DNA of 35,944 bases from Clostridia bacterium (GCA_029239935.1 JARBTY010000013.1:1-35944); one strand, 5' to 3'. Counted from the stretch's first letter, positions 1 to 8,716 are shown. Notes: generated by a model from the letters alone, not told the origin. Numbers and translations are program-made.

Positions 1-131
1 GCTCCAGCCAGCAGGAAAAGCACCATGATTCTGCCACCAGTTAATTTGGTTCTATCGAGTAAGATTTGTCCAATGATACAAATAACACCTCCCACTACAA
101 ATGTCTTTAAAAGTTCCATAAATAAGTCCAT
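1..131 (-). CDS. spoVAE: Stage V sporulation protein AE (SpoVAE/SpoVAEB), 5' part only
   Basis: The first 43 codons of a gene running off the left edge. It starts MDLFMELLKTFVVGGVICII and continues through a charged DRTKLTGG turn, the usual start of the small membrane protein SpoVAE(B). The ATG at 129-131 has a TAGGAGG site 7 nt upstream and lies 15 nt after the spoVAD stop. The family is part of the SpoVA channel in the inner membrane of the forespore/spore, which moves Ca-dipicolinate. The identification rests on the hydrophobic N-terminus and on the AC-AD-AE gene order; the rest of the protein is not visible. Confidence 0.85.
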   Translation of the reverse strand, partial: MDLFMELLKTFVVGGVICIIGQILLDRTKLTGGRIMVLFLLAG

Positions 132-146
132 TTCTCAGCCTCCTAG

Positions 147-1154
147 CTAATCCATTACAATGCTTACTGCATGGGCAACTCCCGGAATAGTATTGCCCTG
201 CTGGGTACTGCCAGGACTCATTAGAGCCCCTGTAGGTATTAAGAGGATTTTCTTAAGATGCCTGTTTAGCAGCTGCTTATAGAGATAACCTGCAAAAACT
301 GACCCACTGCAGCCACAACCACTTCCTCCGCAGTGTGTATCTTGACTTTGATCATCATAGATAAGTTTTCCGCAGTCATTCATTACCTTTGATAAATCTG
401 TACCTAATTTATTGGCAATATCTACAGCAATATCAGACCCGCAATTCCCCAAATCTCCTGTTATGATTGCATCAAAATCACTTGGCTTTTGATTCGTATC
501 CTCCAGATGAGCAAGGATCGTATCCACTGCTGCCGGTGCCATAGCCGCCCCCATATTAAAGGAGTCCTTAATACCTAAGTCTACTATTTTACCCGGTGTA
601 ATTGCCTCGATCTTAGGTCCCGTACCGCATCTTGAAATAAGTACAAAACCACTGGCAGTAGCTGTCCATTGTTGTGTAAGGGTTCTTTGCCCTGCATATT
701 CTAATGGAAATCTAAACTGCTTTTCAGCAGCACAGTTGTGGCTGCTTGTCCCCGCCATAACCAAATCTGCCATACCACCAGCTACCATAATACTCGCCAG
801 GCACATGGACTCACCCATTGTAGAACAAGCGCCATACAACCCAAAAAATGGAATATTAAAATCTTTTAAACCAAATGTACTTGCTATCACTTGATTTTGC
901 AAATCTCCTGCAAATAAATACTGTATATCCTCTTGATTTTTATCTGCTTTATTAAGCAATCCCTGTACGGTTTGTTTGATTAATTTACTTTCTGCCTTTT
1001 CCCAAGTATCTTCTCCTAAAAGTTCATCCTGTAGTTTATTATCAAAATAATCTCCTAAAGGACCTGCTGATTCTTTGGGACCTGCACTGGAATAAGCACA
1101 AGTAATAACCGGAGGGTTTTTAAATACAATTGTTTGTTTGCCTGTATGTCCCAT
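147..1154 (-). CDS. spoVAD: Stage V sporulation protein AD (SpoVAD)
   Basis: A protein of 335-336 aa, the normal SpoVAD length. SpoVAD has a thiolase-like fold without enzyme activity; it binds dipicolinic acid and is needed for its uptake into the developing spore. Visible family features are the opening KQTIVFKNPPVI, the FGLYGACSTMGESM segment around residues 104-117, a MAGTSSHN segment, and the Cys/Gly-rich HCGGSGCGCSGS stretch near residue 280. Two ATGs stand in tandem (1157 and 1154). AGGAGG ends 2 nt before the first and 5 nt before the second, so the second is preferred. The gene follows spoVAC by a few bases and precedes spoVAE by 15 nt, consistent with one operon. Confidence 0.95.
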   Translation of the reverse strand: MGHTGKQTIVFKNPPVITCAYSSAGPKESAGPLGDYFDNKLQDELLGEDTWEKAESKLIKQTVQGLLNKADKNQEDIQYLFAGDLQNQVIASTFGLKDFNIPFFGLYGACSTMGESMCLASIMVAGGMADLVMAGTSSHNCAAEKQFRFPLEYAGQRTLTQQWTATASGFVLISRCGTGPKIEAITPGKIVDLGIKDSFNMGAAMAPAAVDTILAHLEDTNQKPSDFDAIITGDLGNCGSDIAVDIANKLGTDLSKVMNDCGKLIYDDQSQDTHCGGSGCGCSGSVFAGYLYKQLLNRHLKKILLIPTGALMSPGSTQQGNTIPGVAHAVSIVMD

Positions 1155-1163
1155 CATAACCTC

Positions 1164-1607
1164 CTATACAAAATAATAAATAATACCTGCTATAACACTT
1201 GCTATAGCTCCAAAAACGATAACGGGTCCTGCAATTGTAAATAATTTAGCGCCCATACCATAGACATAACCTTCTTTTTTAAATTCCATAGCAGAACTCA
1301 CCATCGCATTGGCAAATCCTGTTATTGGAATAGCTGCTCCAGCCCCTCCAAACTTCCCGATATTATCATAAATATTAAAACCCGTAAAAATGGCACTTAG
1401 TAAAATAAGGGTTACTGTGCTAACCATCTGGGCATCATCCTTTGACATCCCATAATACTTGTAAATCTCTGTAAGTCCTTGCCCTATAGTACAAATAGTG
1501 CCTCCTACCAAAAAAGCTTTTAAAGAGTTCATCATCACTTTGTTTTTGGGTGAATGCTCCTTTACAATCTGTGGATATTCATTTTTGAGTTGTTTGATAT
1601 TAGCCAT
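1164..1607 (-). CDS. spoVAC: Stage V sporulation protein AC (SpoVAC)
   Basis: 147 aa with about four hydrophobic segments (residues ~28-46, ~62-80, ~92-108, ~120-146). The soluble N-terminus is short and charged and ends in HSPKNKVMMNSLKAFLVGG, which is typical of SpoVAC. In Bacillus the protein is a mechanosensitive channel component of the spore inner membrane, involved in dipicolinate uptake and release. The start has an AAGGAG site 8-9 nt upstream. It sits between spoVAB and spoVAD with short gaps, as expected for a co-transcribed operon. Confidence 0.95.
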   Translation of the reverse strand: MANIKQLKNEYPQIVKEHSPKNKVMMNSLKAFLVGGTICTIGQGLTEIYKYYGMSKDDAQMVSTVTLILLSAIFTGFNIYDNIGKFGGAGAAIPITGFANAMVSSAMEFKKEGYVYGMGAKLFTIAGPVIVFGAIASVIAGIIYYFV

Positions 1608-1625
1608 AATTCTATCGCTCCTTTT

Positions 1626-2063
1626 TTATTTTAATTCAGTAAAAACTGGGTAGAGCCAGTAGTACAACGAACCTACTAATTTACCTAGCGCTAAAGCAAA
1701 CACAATAAGACTGACACCTTTTTTAATTTTAATACGCCGGTCAGTAATAGGAAAAACATCCAACACCTCTGCTAAAGCAATAATAAGTACCCCTACAAAT
1801 ATGCCGAAGGACAATGAAAATATTGCAATACCGACGTTAGAAACAGGAATATAAATATCCCACACTGTCAGAATACTTCCAAACAAGATACCTAACATCA
1901 CCGCACTGCCGTACAAAATACTATATTTAGACGTTTGCGTTCTATGAGCCATCAATGGTATGACACCAATGATAGTAATAAAAGCAATAAGACCTCCAGA
2001 TGTAATAATTCCTGTGCCCAGTCCCCATATCACCCGCAGGATAACAGAGAGTACATCTTTCAT
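1626..2063 (-). CDS. spoVAB: Stage V sporulation protein AB (SpoVAB)
   Basis: 145 aa, almost entirely hydrophobic, with four to five membrane segments. The length, position and the GLGTGIITSGGLIAFITIIG segment near the N-terminus fit SpoVAB, whose exact role in the SpoVA complex is not well defined. The ATG at 2061-2063 shares one base with the TGA stop of spoVAA, indicating translational coupling; a TTG one codon earlier is possible but less likely. GGGGAG lies at a suitable distance inside the end of spoVAA. Many Clostridia carry only AC-AD-AE, so having AA and AB makes this the longer, Bacillus-like form of the operon. Confidence 0.85.
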   Translation of the reverse strand: MKDVLSVILRVIWGLGTGIITSGGLIAFITIIGVIPLMAHRTQTSKYSILYGSAVMLGILFGSILTVWDIYIPVSNVGIAIFSLSFGIFVGVLIIALAEVLDVFPITDRRIKIKKGVSLIVFALALGKLVGSLYYWLYPVFTELK

Positions 2064-2692
2064 CAAGACTCCCCTCTCTTTTTATTTGTCATACTATCAA
2101 CCATACTGTTCTCAACGTCTTCTTCATATTTGTTAATTTCTATCTGCATAGGACTCGGGTCATCTGTAATCTTTTTTGTACCAATATGATTAAAAAAAGC
2201 AACAATCCCTATGGCTATACCTATAGAATAGGGGATGGTGATAAAAATAGGATTCTCTACTTCCTCACCGGTAAATATCTCGTTAAGTATTGAAAACGTC
2301 TTGGGCAGGGAGGTATCTGTACTATAGGCCATAATAGCAATTGTTGCTCCTGCAAATACAATGATACTGATCAGCGCTGCCTTTACCCACTCTTTGACTG
2401 GACTTTCTTGAGTCAACTTTGGCAGGTATTCAATAAGAATATCCTTTTCCCCTACATTCTGAATCATAGCTTCTGGATAGACAGATAAGATTGACCTAAT
2501 GACGTCGATTATAGTAATAAGGTATTTTCCTTTTTGGGCAGGTTTGGGGATTTTGAAGACAGAGACGTTATCCAGTTGATTTTTTATAGAACCACAACAG
2601 CTGGTCTCTGCTATGTCCTTGAGATAAACAGCAGGCTTCTTATAGACAGTCGTTTTTTTATAAGCTCTTATATAAATAATCTGCTGCTTCAT
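2063..2692 (-). CDS. spoVAA: Stage V sporulation protein AA (SpoVAA)
   Basis: 209 aa from the ATG at 2692. The soluble N-terminal half (~130 residues, starting MKQQIIYIRAYKKTTV, with YLKDIAET) is followed by two membrane segments (~130-150 and ~175-195) and a charged tail. This is the SpoVAA pattern, about 206 aa in Bacillus. The reading frame also offers ATGs at 2713 and 2701. The GGAGAAGGG site lies about 9 nt before the ATG at 2692, and family members begin directly before the x-I-x-I-R strand, so 2692 is chosen. The start lies inside the end of a 58-codon upstream ORF, which suggests coupled translation. Confidence 0.85.
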   Translation of the reverse strand: MKQQIIYIRAYKKTTVYKKPAVYLKDIAETSCCGSIKNQLDNVSVFKIPKPAQKGKYLITIIDVIRSILSVYPEAMIQNVGEKDILIEYLPKLTQESPVKEWVKAALISIIVFAGATIAIMAYSTDTSLPKTFSILNEIFTGEEVENPIFITIPYSIGIAIGIVAFFNHIGTKKITDDPSPMQIEINKYEEDVENSMVDSMTNKKRGES

Positions 2693-2834
2693 AAGAGTCA
2701 TTCCCTTCTCCATTCACAAAAATGCCATTTTGATATGTGATATAATCTGCATAGTTCAAATAAAGATAGGTCGTAATAATACCTCCTATAATGACAACAC
2801 AACAAAGAGTTAAAATAACCCATACTCTTTTCAT
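2658..2834 (-). CDS. Small single-pass membrane protein leading the spoVA operon
   Basis: A 58-codon ORF. The ATG at 2832-2834 follows a GGGAGGT site at an ideal 7 nt and has an in-frame TGA directly before it. The product has a short basic start (MKR), one hydrophobic helix (about residues 5-25, VWVILTLCCVVIIGGIITTY), then a Tyr-rich polar tail with YLYLNYADYITYQNG and EAADYLYKSL. It overlaps the spoVAA start by 35 nt in another frame. I do not recognise the family. The good ribosome site, the membrane helix and the position as first gene of the operon favour a real protein; a translated leader for spoVAA is an alternative. Confidence 0.55.
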   Translation of the reverse strand: MKRVWVILTLCCVVIIGGIITTYLYLNYADYITYQNGIFVNGEGNDSYEAADYLYKSL

Positions 2835-2945
2835 GATTCATACCTCCCATCATTTTACCTTTTGCATTTATAGTTTTAACCTTTTAGAATATTATTATTC
2901 CTAAAATCTAGTAATCTATAGACGGTTTTAAAAAGCAAATAAATA

Positions 2946-2969
2946 GAGGTATGCAAAATTGCATACCTC
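2946..2969 (-). terminator. Rho-independent terminator after hemZ
   Basis: A perfect inverted repeat with two 11-nt arms (GAGGTATGCAA / TTGCATACCTC) and a 2-nt centre, in practice a 4-nt loop. On the minus strand it is followed by a T-rich stretch. It starts 17 nt past the hemZ stop and separates hemZ from the spoVA operon. Confidence 0.75.
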
Positions 2970-2985
2970 CATTTATTCTTACTTT

Positions 2986-4449
2986 CTATTCATCATATTT
3001 GATAAAACCTTGTTTTTTCCTGTCTATCATCTCATCAATCCTTGAAATATAATCTTCAAGACTTTTAACATTAGCCACCCGGTCAAGTCGTTCTCCTTTT
3101 TGATAAACCATTTTCGTAATAGCACCCGCGCCAAGAGCTATAATGGTTTGTTTTTCTTCCATTATTTCTACATTATACACGCATTCTTTGTCCGAAACAG
3201 CATATCCAACGTTTTCAAAGTTACCTAACATATTTTTTTGCCTATACATATAATAAGGCTTCAGTCCCATAGCTTCCATGGTCTCTTCACAAAGATTCAG
3301 CATCTTTTCTATATGCTCCGCTTGGGTCAGCCCATAGTCCTTAGGCTGTTCTTTGAGTCTTGAAGCTCTTTTTACAGCCATTGTATGCACTGTAATATTT
3401 TCTGGGTTTAATGTCCTAAGCTCTGCCAGTGTATTTTCTACATCCTTTACCGATTCATCCGGCAATCCTATTATCATATCCATATTAATCGTATCATGAC
3501 CTATTTCTCTTGCTTTGTAATAGACTTGTTTGATAGCCTCTGTCGTATGGCTTCTGCCTATCAAGTTTAAAGTCTTTTGATTCATGCTCTGAGGATTAAT
3601 AGAAATACGGTTAACTCCCATTTGTTTCATAATCCTTAATTTCTCTTCCGTAATCGTATCTGGCCTTCCCGCCTCTACCGTATATTCTTCTATATCCGCT
3701 AGTTTGAAGCGCTGCTTTACATGGGCGAGAAGCCTTAAAAGCTGGGCTTCATTTAAACTAGTAGGCGTTCCGCCGCCTATATATAGACTTCTTATAGGCA
3801 CATGACTTTTAACTTCTGCTACATAATCAATTTCTTTACAAAGTGCATCCAAATAAGCGTCCACCAAATGACCCTTAGTCTCTAATGAATAAGCTGTAAA
3901 AGAACAATACACACACCTTGTAGGGCAAAACGGAATGCCTATATAAAGACTTATTTCATCTTCTTTATTTTTACTTAAAATCTCAAGTTCTGCCTTGGCA
4001 ACTTTGATCATCAATGCTATTTTAGGTTCTGATACATAGTAATCATTTTTTAGAATAGATTTAATATAATCTTGTGACAGACCTTTATTGAGATAGTCAT
4101 GAACAATTTTTGTAGGGCGTATGCCTGTCAGTATACCCCATGGCATTTTTTTGCCCGTAAGTTCACTGAGTATTTGGTATGTCCCTCTTTTTAAAGCTTC
4201 TTTAATATTTTTCTTATCTGCAAGTTCATCTCCAGCCCACTTAACAGCCTGGTTCACCCCTGCCACGTACTGCCCGTCCAAAAACAATTGAACATCTATT
4301 TGTTTGTCTTGATAACAAGTCTTTAGACTATACCCGTCTTTTATATAAGGTATAAATAAATTGATAATATTATTTAATTCATATTCAGCTGTATGGCCTT
4401 CACATTTTAGTTCTATCACTTTATTTCCACTCATTCTTTTATCATTCAT
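2986..4449 (-). CDS. hemZ: Coproporphyrinogen dehydrogenase-like radical SAM protein HemZ
   Basis: 487 aa, the normal length of HemZ. The HemN-type radical SAM core has FCPTRCVYC with cysteines at 175, 179 and 182 (CxxxCxxC) to bind the 4Fe-4S cluster. It is followed by YIGGGTPTSL, the EAGRPDT strand and INPQSMN. A ~165-residue N-terminal domain precedes the core, as in the HemZ subgroup. HemZ is annotated as acting in oxygen-independent haem synthesis, but many Clostridia that carry it lack a full haem pathway, so the physiological substrate is uncertain. The start overlaps the end of the upstream metallo-hydrolase by 8 nt, giving a coupled acetyltransferase-hydrolase-hemZ unit. A terminator follows. 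Confidence 0.9.
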   Translation of the reverse strand: MNDKRMSGNKVIELKCEGHTAEYELNNIINLFIPYIKDGYSLKTCYQDKQIDVQLFLDGQYVAGVNQAVKWAGDELADKKNIKEALKRGTYQILSELTGKKMPWGILTGIRPTKIVHDYLNKGLSQDYIKSILKNDYYVSEPKIALMIKVAKAELEILSKNKEDEISLYIGIPFCPTRCVYCSFTAYSLETKGHLVDAYLDALCKEIDYVAEVKSHVPIRSLYIGGGTPTSLNEAQLLRLLAHVKQRFKLADIEEYTVEAGRPDTITEEKLRIMKQMGVNRISINPQSMNQKTLNLIGRSHTTEAIKQVYYKAREIGHDTINMDMIIGLPDESVKDVENTLAELRTLNPENITVHTMAVKRASRLKEQPKDYGLTQAEHIEKMLNLCEETMEAMGLKPYYMYRQKNMLGNFENVGYAVSDKECVYNVEIMEEKQTIIALGAGAITKMVYQKGERLDRVANVKSLEDYISRIDEMIDRKKQGFIKYDE

Positions 4450-5080
4450 AAAGGTTAAAAAAAGGATTGGTCATCTTTTCCTTCTTAACCGTTGTACTGT
4501 CTCCATGTCCTGGCAGTAGCAGGGTTTCGTCCGGCAGGGTAAATATCTGTGCCCTAATCGCACTAAGGAGTCTGTTCATATTACCTCCTGGTTTATCCGA
4601 TCTGCCAATTGCTCCATTAAAAATAATATCTCCTACAAAAGCCACTTGCTGTTCTTCGCAGTAATAAGCTACCCCGTCTGACGTATGCCCTGGCGCATGG
4701 ATTACCTTAAGGGTCATTGCAACATTCCCCTCTAATACAATCTTATCCCCATGCTGAACATATTGATCTGCATGAAGTGTTATACCGCGGCCGTGGTGAG
4801 CTGAAAGATTCCAAGTCGGATCCTCCAAATACTGTCTCCCCTCTTCATGAATGATAATCGGACATCCTAACTTTTCTCGAATGGCTTCTGCCGCTCCAAT
4901 ATGATCATAGTGCCCATGGGTCAGTAGAATCTTGTCGATTATAAAACCTTCTTTTTCAATTTGTGCAAGGATTCTTGCCGGTTCATCTCCTGGATCAATT
5001 AAAAAGCCATGTTTTGTTGTATCATCTATAAAAAAATAGGCGTGCTCCTGTATCATCCCAACTGTCAATACTTTAATCAT
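4442..5080 (-). CDS. MBL-fold metallo-hydrolase (glyoxalase II-like)
   Basis: 212 aa from the ATG at 5080, chosen because TGGAGGT stands 4 nt upstream. A GTG at 5104 in the same frame would add eight residues that include this site. The metal-binding set is complete: THGHYDH at 54-60, His132 in APGHTSDG, Asp151 in VGDIIF and His192 in PGHGDST. This is the small 'YcbL/GloB-like' group, often annotated as hydroxyacylglutathione hydrolase, though the thiol ester substrate is unknown in glutathione-free Clostridia. It commonly neighbours hemZ and relA in this class. Its end overlaps hemZ by 8 nt. Confidence 0.9.
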   Translation of the reverse strand: MIKVLTVGMIQEHAYFFIDDTTKHGFLIDPGDEPARILAQIEKEGFIIDKILLTHGHYDHIGAAEAIREKLGCPIIIHEEGRQYLEDPTWNLSAHHGRGITLHADQYVQHGDKIVLEGNVAMTLKVIHAPGHTSDGVAYYCEEQQVAFVGDIIFNGAIGRSDKPGGNMNRLLSAIRAQIFTLPDETLLLPGHGDSTTVKKEKMTNPFFNLYE

Positions 5081-5105
5081 ATTTACCTCCAACATCCTCT
5101 GCACT

Positions 5106-5768
5106 TTATTGTGCTTTTACATAGTGAATCCATATCTCATTTTGTATTCTATCCAAACTCTTGCCTACATAGCCTTTTTCTAATAATAACCTTTGTTCTG
5201 AAATAGCCTCTCCTGAAAGTGTTATCATCTCTTGATTTGCTACGACTCTATTATCTTTTATATCCTTTAATAAAATATATCTAAGGACATGATGATATTT
5301 TTCCTTGAGCCCTGTAATAAAAAGCCCCATAGACATCAAATTGCTTAGGCTATACGGGTTATACGGCGAAACTGTGGCCATCAGGTATCTGACTTTTCCT
5401 TGATTCTTTAGGTTCTGTATAAGTATATCTCCCATCTTTTGCTGCAGCTGGTGCCCTCTATATTCGAGATCCACTACTACACATTCCAGATGAGCCACTT
5501 CATCAAGCACCTCTTTTTCTAATCCAAGGTCCAATCCAAGATTTTTAGAGCTTTGGCCCGGAAAAAATGCCATAAAAAAGCCAACTAGACTTCCATTATA
5601 TTTGGCGCCTACAGCAAATCCCTTCTCCCCTAACATCGCTTCAAAATCTTTGATTGAGGATGGAACATAAAGGTTTTCGTCCTTTAGGTGTTCTACTACC
5701 CTTTGCTGTAATGCCGTTACTTCCTCTAAATCTTCTAAAAAAAGTTGTTCTATAGCAAATGTACTCAT
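5106..5768 (-). CDS. GNAT-family N-acetyltransferase
   Basis: 220 aa. A GNAT core is visible: the strand HLECVVVDLEYRGHQLQQKM (residues ~94-113) carries the R-G-x-x-L-x-x-x-M variant of the acetyl-CoA loop, and later strands include YLMATVSPYNPYSLSNLMSMGL. The N-terminus ('FAIEQLFLEDLEEVTALQQR') is the usual beta1-alpha1 opening. The acceptor is unknown. AAGGAG lies about 9 nt before the ATG. The stop lies 25 nt before the downstream hydrolase ATG, so this is probably the first gene of the acetyltransferase-hydrolase-hemZ unit. A hairpin separates it from dtd. Confidence 0.75.
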   Translation of the reverse strand: MSTFAIEQLFLEDLEEVTALQQRVVEHLKDENLYVPSSIKDFEAMLGEKGFAVGAKYNGSLVGFFMAFFPGQSSKNLGLDLGLEKEVLDEVAHLECVVVDLEYRGHQLQQKMGDILIQNLKNQGKVRYLMATVSPYNPYSLSNLMSMGLFITGLKEKYHHVLRYILLKDIKDNRVVANQEMITLSGEAISEQRLLLEKGYVGKSLDRIQNEIWIHYVKAQ

Positions 5769-5803
5769 CTTCTATACTCCTTGCTTAACAGGGTTTACAA
5801 TAA

Positions 5804-5830
5804 TGGGATATAAGACAAGCTTATATCCCA
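5804..5830 (-). terminator. Intrinsic hairpin after dtd
   Basis: An 11-bp perfect stem (TGGGATATAAG / CTTATATCCCA) with a 5-nt loop, placed just past the dtd stop and before the acetyltransferase gene. On the minus strand the tail is only TTATTGT. On the plus strand it is followed by seven Ts. It is probably a leaky terminator for the dtd transcript. Confidence 0.6.
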
Positions 5831-5837
5831 CATTTTT

Positions 5838-6287
5838 TTAAAATAATTTACTACTGTCCAAGAGTATCGTAATGGGGCCATCATTGATAAGCTGCACTTT
5901 CATATCTGCCTGAAACGCTCCTGTCATAAAAGAAAGCTTTTGCTCAGAAAGCTTCTGAACAAAAAGATTATATTTGATATGGGCTTCCTCTACACTTCCC
6001 GAAGCTATAAAGCTTGGCCTCATGCCCTTTATTGCATTGCCATAGAGGGTGAAGTTAGGAACGATAAGTATTTGACCGCCTACATCTCTTACAGACAAAT
6101 TCATCTTACCATCACCATCTTCAAAAATCCTAAGTCCAACTATTTTATTAATCATATAGTCCATATCTTTTTCAGTATCATCCGCCTTAATGCCTATCAG
6201 CACCAAAAGCCCATTTCCAATTTCTGAAAGTTTACACCCTTCTACTGTAACGGATGCTTCCGATACCCTCTGTACCACTGCTCTCAT
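5838..6287 (-). CDS. dtd: D-aminoacyl-tRNA deacylase
   Basis: 149 aa, the exact family size. It begins MRAVVQRVSEASVTVEG and contains the conserved LVLIGI strand. The active-site segment is VPNFTLYGNAIKGMRPSF (usually SQFTLYGD..KG.RPSF; here the normal SQ is PN). The C-terminal GPITILLDS strand contains the cross-subunit Gly-Pro motif (MTGAFQADMKVQLINDGP). Dtd hydrolyses D-amino acids from mischarged tRNA in the cytoplasm. It follows relA by 10 nt, the standard relA-dtd pairing in Firmicutes, and is presumably transcribed with it. Confidence 0.93.
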   Translation of the reverse strand: MRAVVQRVSEASVTVEGCKLSEIGNGLLVLIGIKADDTEKDMDYMINKIVGLRIFEDGDGKMNLSVRDVGGQILIVPNFTLYGNAIKGMRPSFIASGSVEEAHIKYNLFVQKLSEQKLSFMTGAFQADMKVQLINDGPITILLDSSKLF

Positions 6288-6297
6288 ATTAACTCCT

Positions 6298-8529
6298 TTA
6301 TGATGAAACTCTCATAATCTCCAGAACATCTCTTAATTGCCCTATTTTTCTTGTTAGCTCTTCTAGCTGATTCACATCTGTGATTTCTATTTTCACGTTA
6401 AAAACTGCGTTATTTTTGATACTTTTAGCATTAAAAGATTTGACTGGCAGCTTCATGTCCGTAAGAATCTTAGAAATATCCACAATAATACCTAGTCGAT
6501 CTAAACAAGTAATCTGGATTTCGGTTACATAAGTACGTTTAGCAACTTCCTTTTCCTGCATCCAGTCTGCATCAATCAGTCTTTCCTTTTCTTCTTCCGG
6601 CATATGCAAAATATTCACACAATCCTTACGGTGAATAGATACGCCTCTGCCCCTTGTAATATAACCTACAATATCATCTCCCGGCAGCGGGCCACAGCAC
6701 TTAGAAAAACGTACCGCAATGTCACCTACCCCCTTAACAATAATACCGCTTGAATGTTTTCTACTATTATGTCTTACAGTATTATCATTATCATTATTAT
6801 GACTTTGAATAATTTGCTCAGGGGTCACAAAATCTTTTTTGAATTTTAGGGTCTCATCAATAAGTTTTTGTATAATCTGCCGTTCCTTCATCGTACCATA
6901 TCCGATGGCTGCACATATACCTTCCCATGTTTTCATGCCATATCTTCTGCAGATGGTATCCACTACTGCAGCGTCTGTAAGAAAAGATAAATTATAACCT
7001 CTTTGTTTGGCTGCAATCTCCAGCATTTCTTTGCCTTTTGTACTGTCCTCTTCTTTAAACTGTTTACGAAACCATTGGTTAATCTTGGTTCTGGCTTGAG
7101 TGCTTTTTACAATATTAAGCCAATCTCGGCTTGGTCCTCTTGAGTTTTGTGCCGTAAGCACTTCTATACGATCCCCATTTTTTATCACGTAATCAAAGGT
7201 CACAATCTTACCATTGATTTTGGCACCTACCATCTTATTCCCTACATCGCTGTGGATATTATAGGCAAAATCTATAGGCGTTGAACCTTTTGGCAGGGTT
7301 AAAAGTTCACCTTTTGGTGTAAAAACATACACTTGATCCGCATAAATATCTAAGTCTACCTTGAGTGCATTCATAAATTCTTGATTATCACTCATATCCC
7401 TTTGCCATTCAAGAATTTCTCTTAACCAAGTGAGTTTTTCCTCTGATTTGTCCTGAACTGTCCCATCTTTTTTACCTTCTTTATATTTCCAGTGTGCTGC
7501 AATACCATATTCTGCTGTACGGTGCATATCTTCTGTCCGAATCTGCATCTCAAACGGTGTCCCCTCAATACCCATCAGGGTCGTATGCAGCGACTGATAC
7601 ATATTAGGCTTTGGCATCGCTATATAATCCTTAAATCTTCCGGGAATGGGTGTATAAAGCTCATGAATAATCCCTAATACCCCATAACAGTCTTTAACAC
7701 TGCCAACTATAGCTCTCACTGCAAAAAGATCGTAGATTTGATCTAGCGTCTTACTTTTATTGACTAATTTTTTGTAGATACTGAAAAAATGTTTAGGGCG
7801 TCCTTCTATAACTGCTTTAATCCCCGCTTCTTCTACTTTGGTCTTAATCTGATCAATGATATCTTCTATATACTGTATACGTTCTACTCTCTTTTTAGAT
7901 ATCTTATGAGCTAAATCATAGTACATATCAGGATCAATATACCGCAAAGATAAATCTTCGAGTTCCGCTTTGATCTTACATATGCCCAATCTATGGGCAA
8001 TAGGTGCATAAATATTTAAGGTTTCCTCTGCTTTTTCTTTTTGTTTTTCAGGAGACATATACTTAAGTGTCTGCATATTGTGCAATCTGTCTGCCAGTTT
8101 GATAAGCACGACTCTGATATCCTGAGCCATGGCTAAAAACATTTTGCGATAGTTTTCAGCCTGTATTTCTTCTTTCTGCAGTTGCCTGTTCTGAGTAGTA
8201 TATTGAATTTTACCAAGCTTTGTAACCCCATCAACCAGAAGTGCTACTTCTTTATTAAATAAATGTTCTATATCTTCTAATGTATAATCCGTATCTTCTA
8301 CAACATCATGCAAAATACACGCTACAATTGACTCCATATCTAGCTCTAAATCTGCTAATATATAGGCAGCTTCTAATGGGTGAATAATATACGGCTCTCC
8401 TGATTTTCTCAATTGGCTCTCATGGGCTTCCTTGGCTAAATTGTAGGCTTTTTCTACCATTGTCAAGTTGTCAGAAGGGTGATATGAACGTATTCTTTTT
8501 ATTAGTTTGTCATAAATTTCATCCGGCAT
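6298..8529 (-). CDS. relA: Bifunctional (p)ppGpp synthetase/hydrolase RelA/SpoT homologue
   Basis: 743 aa, full-length long RSH enzyme. The N-terminal HD hydrolase domain has His50 and HDVVED at 74-79. The synthetase domain includes YKKLVNKSKTLDQIYDLFAVRAIV and the G-loop/substrate region FKDYIAMPKPNMYQSLHTT. The TGS domain begins near VYVFTPKGELLTLPKGSTP. A helical/zinc-finger section with CCGPLPGDDIVGYITRGRGV and a C-terminal ACT domain follow. It makes and degrades the stringent-response alarmone. GGGGGT lies 5 nt before the ATG, and a strong promoter is found upstream. Confidence 0.96.
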   Translation of the reverse strand: MPDEIYDKLIKRIRSYHPSDNLTMVEKAYNLAKEAHESQLRKSGEPYIIHPLEAAYILADLELDMESIVACILHDVVEDTDYTLEDIEHLFNKEVALLVDGVTKLGKIQYTTQNRQLQKEEIQAENYRKMFLAMAQDIRVVLIKLADRLHNMQTLKYMSPEKQKEKAEETLNIYAPIAHRLGICKIKAELEDLSLRYIDPDMYYDLAHKISKKRVERIQYIEDIIDQIKTKVEEAGIKAVIEGRPKHFFSIYKKLVNKSKTLDQIYDLFAVRAIVGSVKDCYGVLGIIHELYTPIPGRFKDYIAMPKPNMYQSLHTTLMGIEGTPFEMQIRTEDMHRTAEYGIAAHWKYKEGKKDGTVQDKSEEKLTWLREILEWQRDMSDNQEFMNALKVDLDIYADQVYVFTPKGELLTLPKGSTPIDFAYNIHSDVGNKMVGAKINGKIVTFDYVIKNGDRIEVLTAQNSRGPSRDWLNIVKSTQARTKINQWFRKQFKEEDSTKGKEMLEIAAKQRGYNLSFLTDAAVVDTICRRYGMKTWEGICAAIGYGTMKERQIIQKLIDETLKFKKDFVTPEQIIQSHNNDNDNTVRHNSRKHSSGIIVKGVGDIAVRFSKCCGPLPGDDIVGYITRGRGVSIHRKDCVNILHMPEEEKERLIDADWMQEKEVAKRTYVTEIQITCLDRLGIIVDISKILTDMKLPVKSFNAKSIKNNAVFNVKIEITDVNQLEELTRKIGQLRDVLEIMRVSS

Positions 8530-8568
8530 CGTCTACCCCCTTATGTAGTAAACTTATAATTATTTTAT

Positions 8569-8597
8569 ATTATAGACATATTGGTATAAAAATTCAA
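8569..8597 (-). promoter_or_regulatory. Sigma-A-type promoter of relA-dtd
   Basis: On the minus strand: -35 TTGAAT (8592-8597), a 17-nt spacer and a perfect TATAAT -10 (8569-8574). It lies about 40 nt upstream of the relA start. It shows that relA has its own promoter, separate from the apt terminator upstream. Confidence 0.75.
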
Positions 8598-8666
8598 TGG
8601 TAATATACATAAACTTATAGTATATATCATATTTTTGCAATATTTTTGTTGTGACAAGATAGAATG

Positions 8667-8715
8667 ATAATAATAAATAAGCAAAGCTCTTGCAGCTTTG
8701 CTTATTTATTATTAT
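8667..8715 (-). terminator. Terminator of recJ-apt
   Basis: A perfect 22-bp stem (8667-8688 with 8694-8715) and a 5-nt loop, starting right after the apt stop codon. The core AAGCAAAGCT is extended by a long A/T stretch on both sides, so the structure can act in either direction. Confidence 0.85.
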
Positions 8716-8716
8716 T

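Noticed and set aside
2842..2945. Sigma-G promoter for the spoVA operon
   Set aside because: A GAATA element is present, but no CATnnTA -10 lies at the right distance on the minus strand, so no promoter is called.
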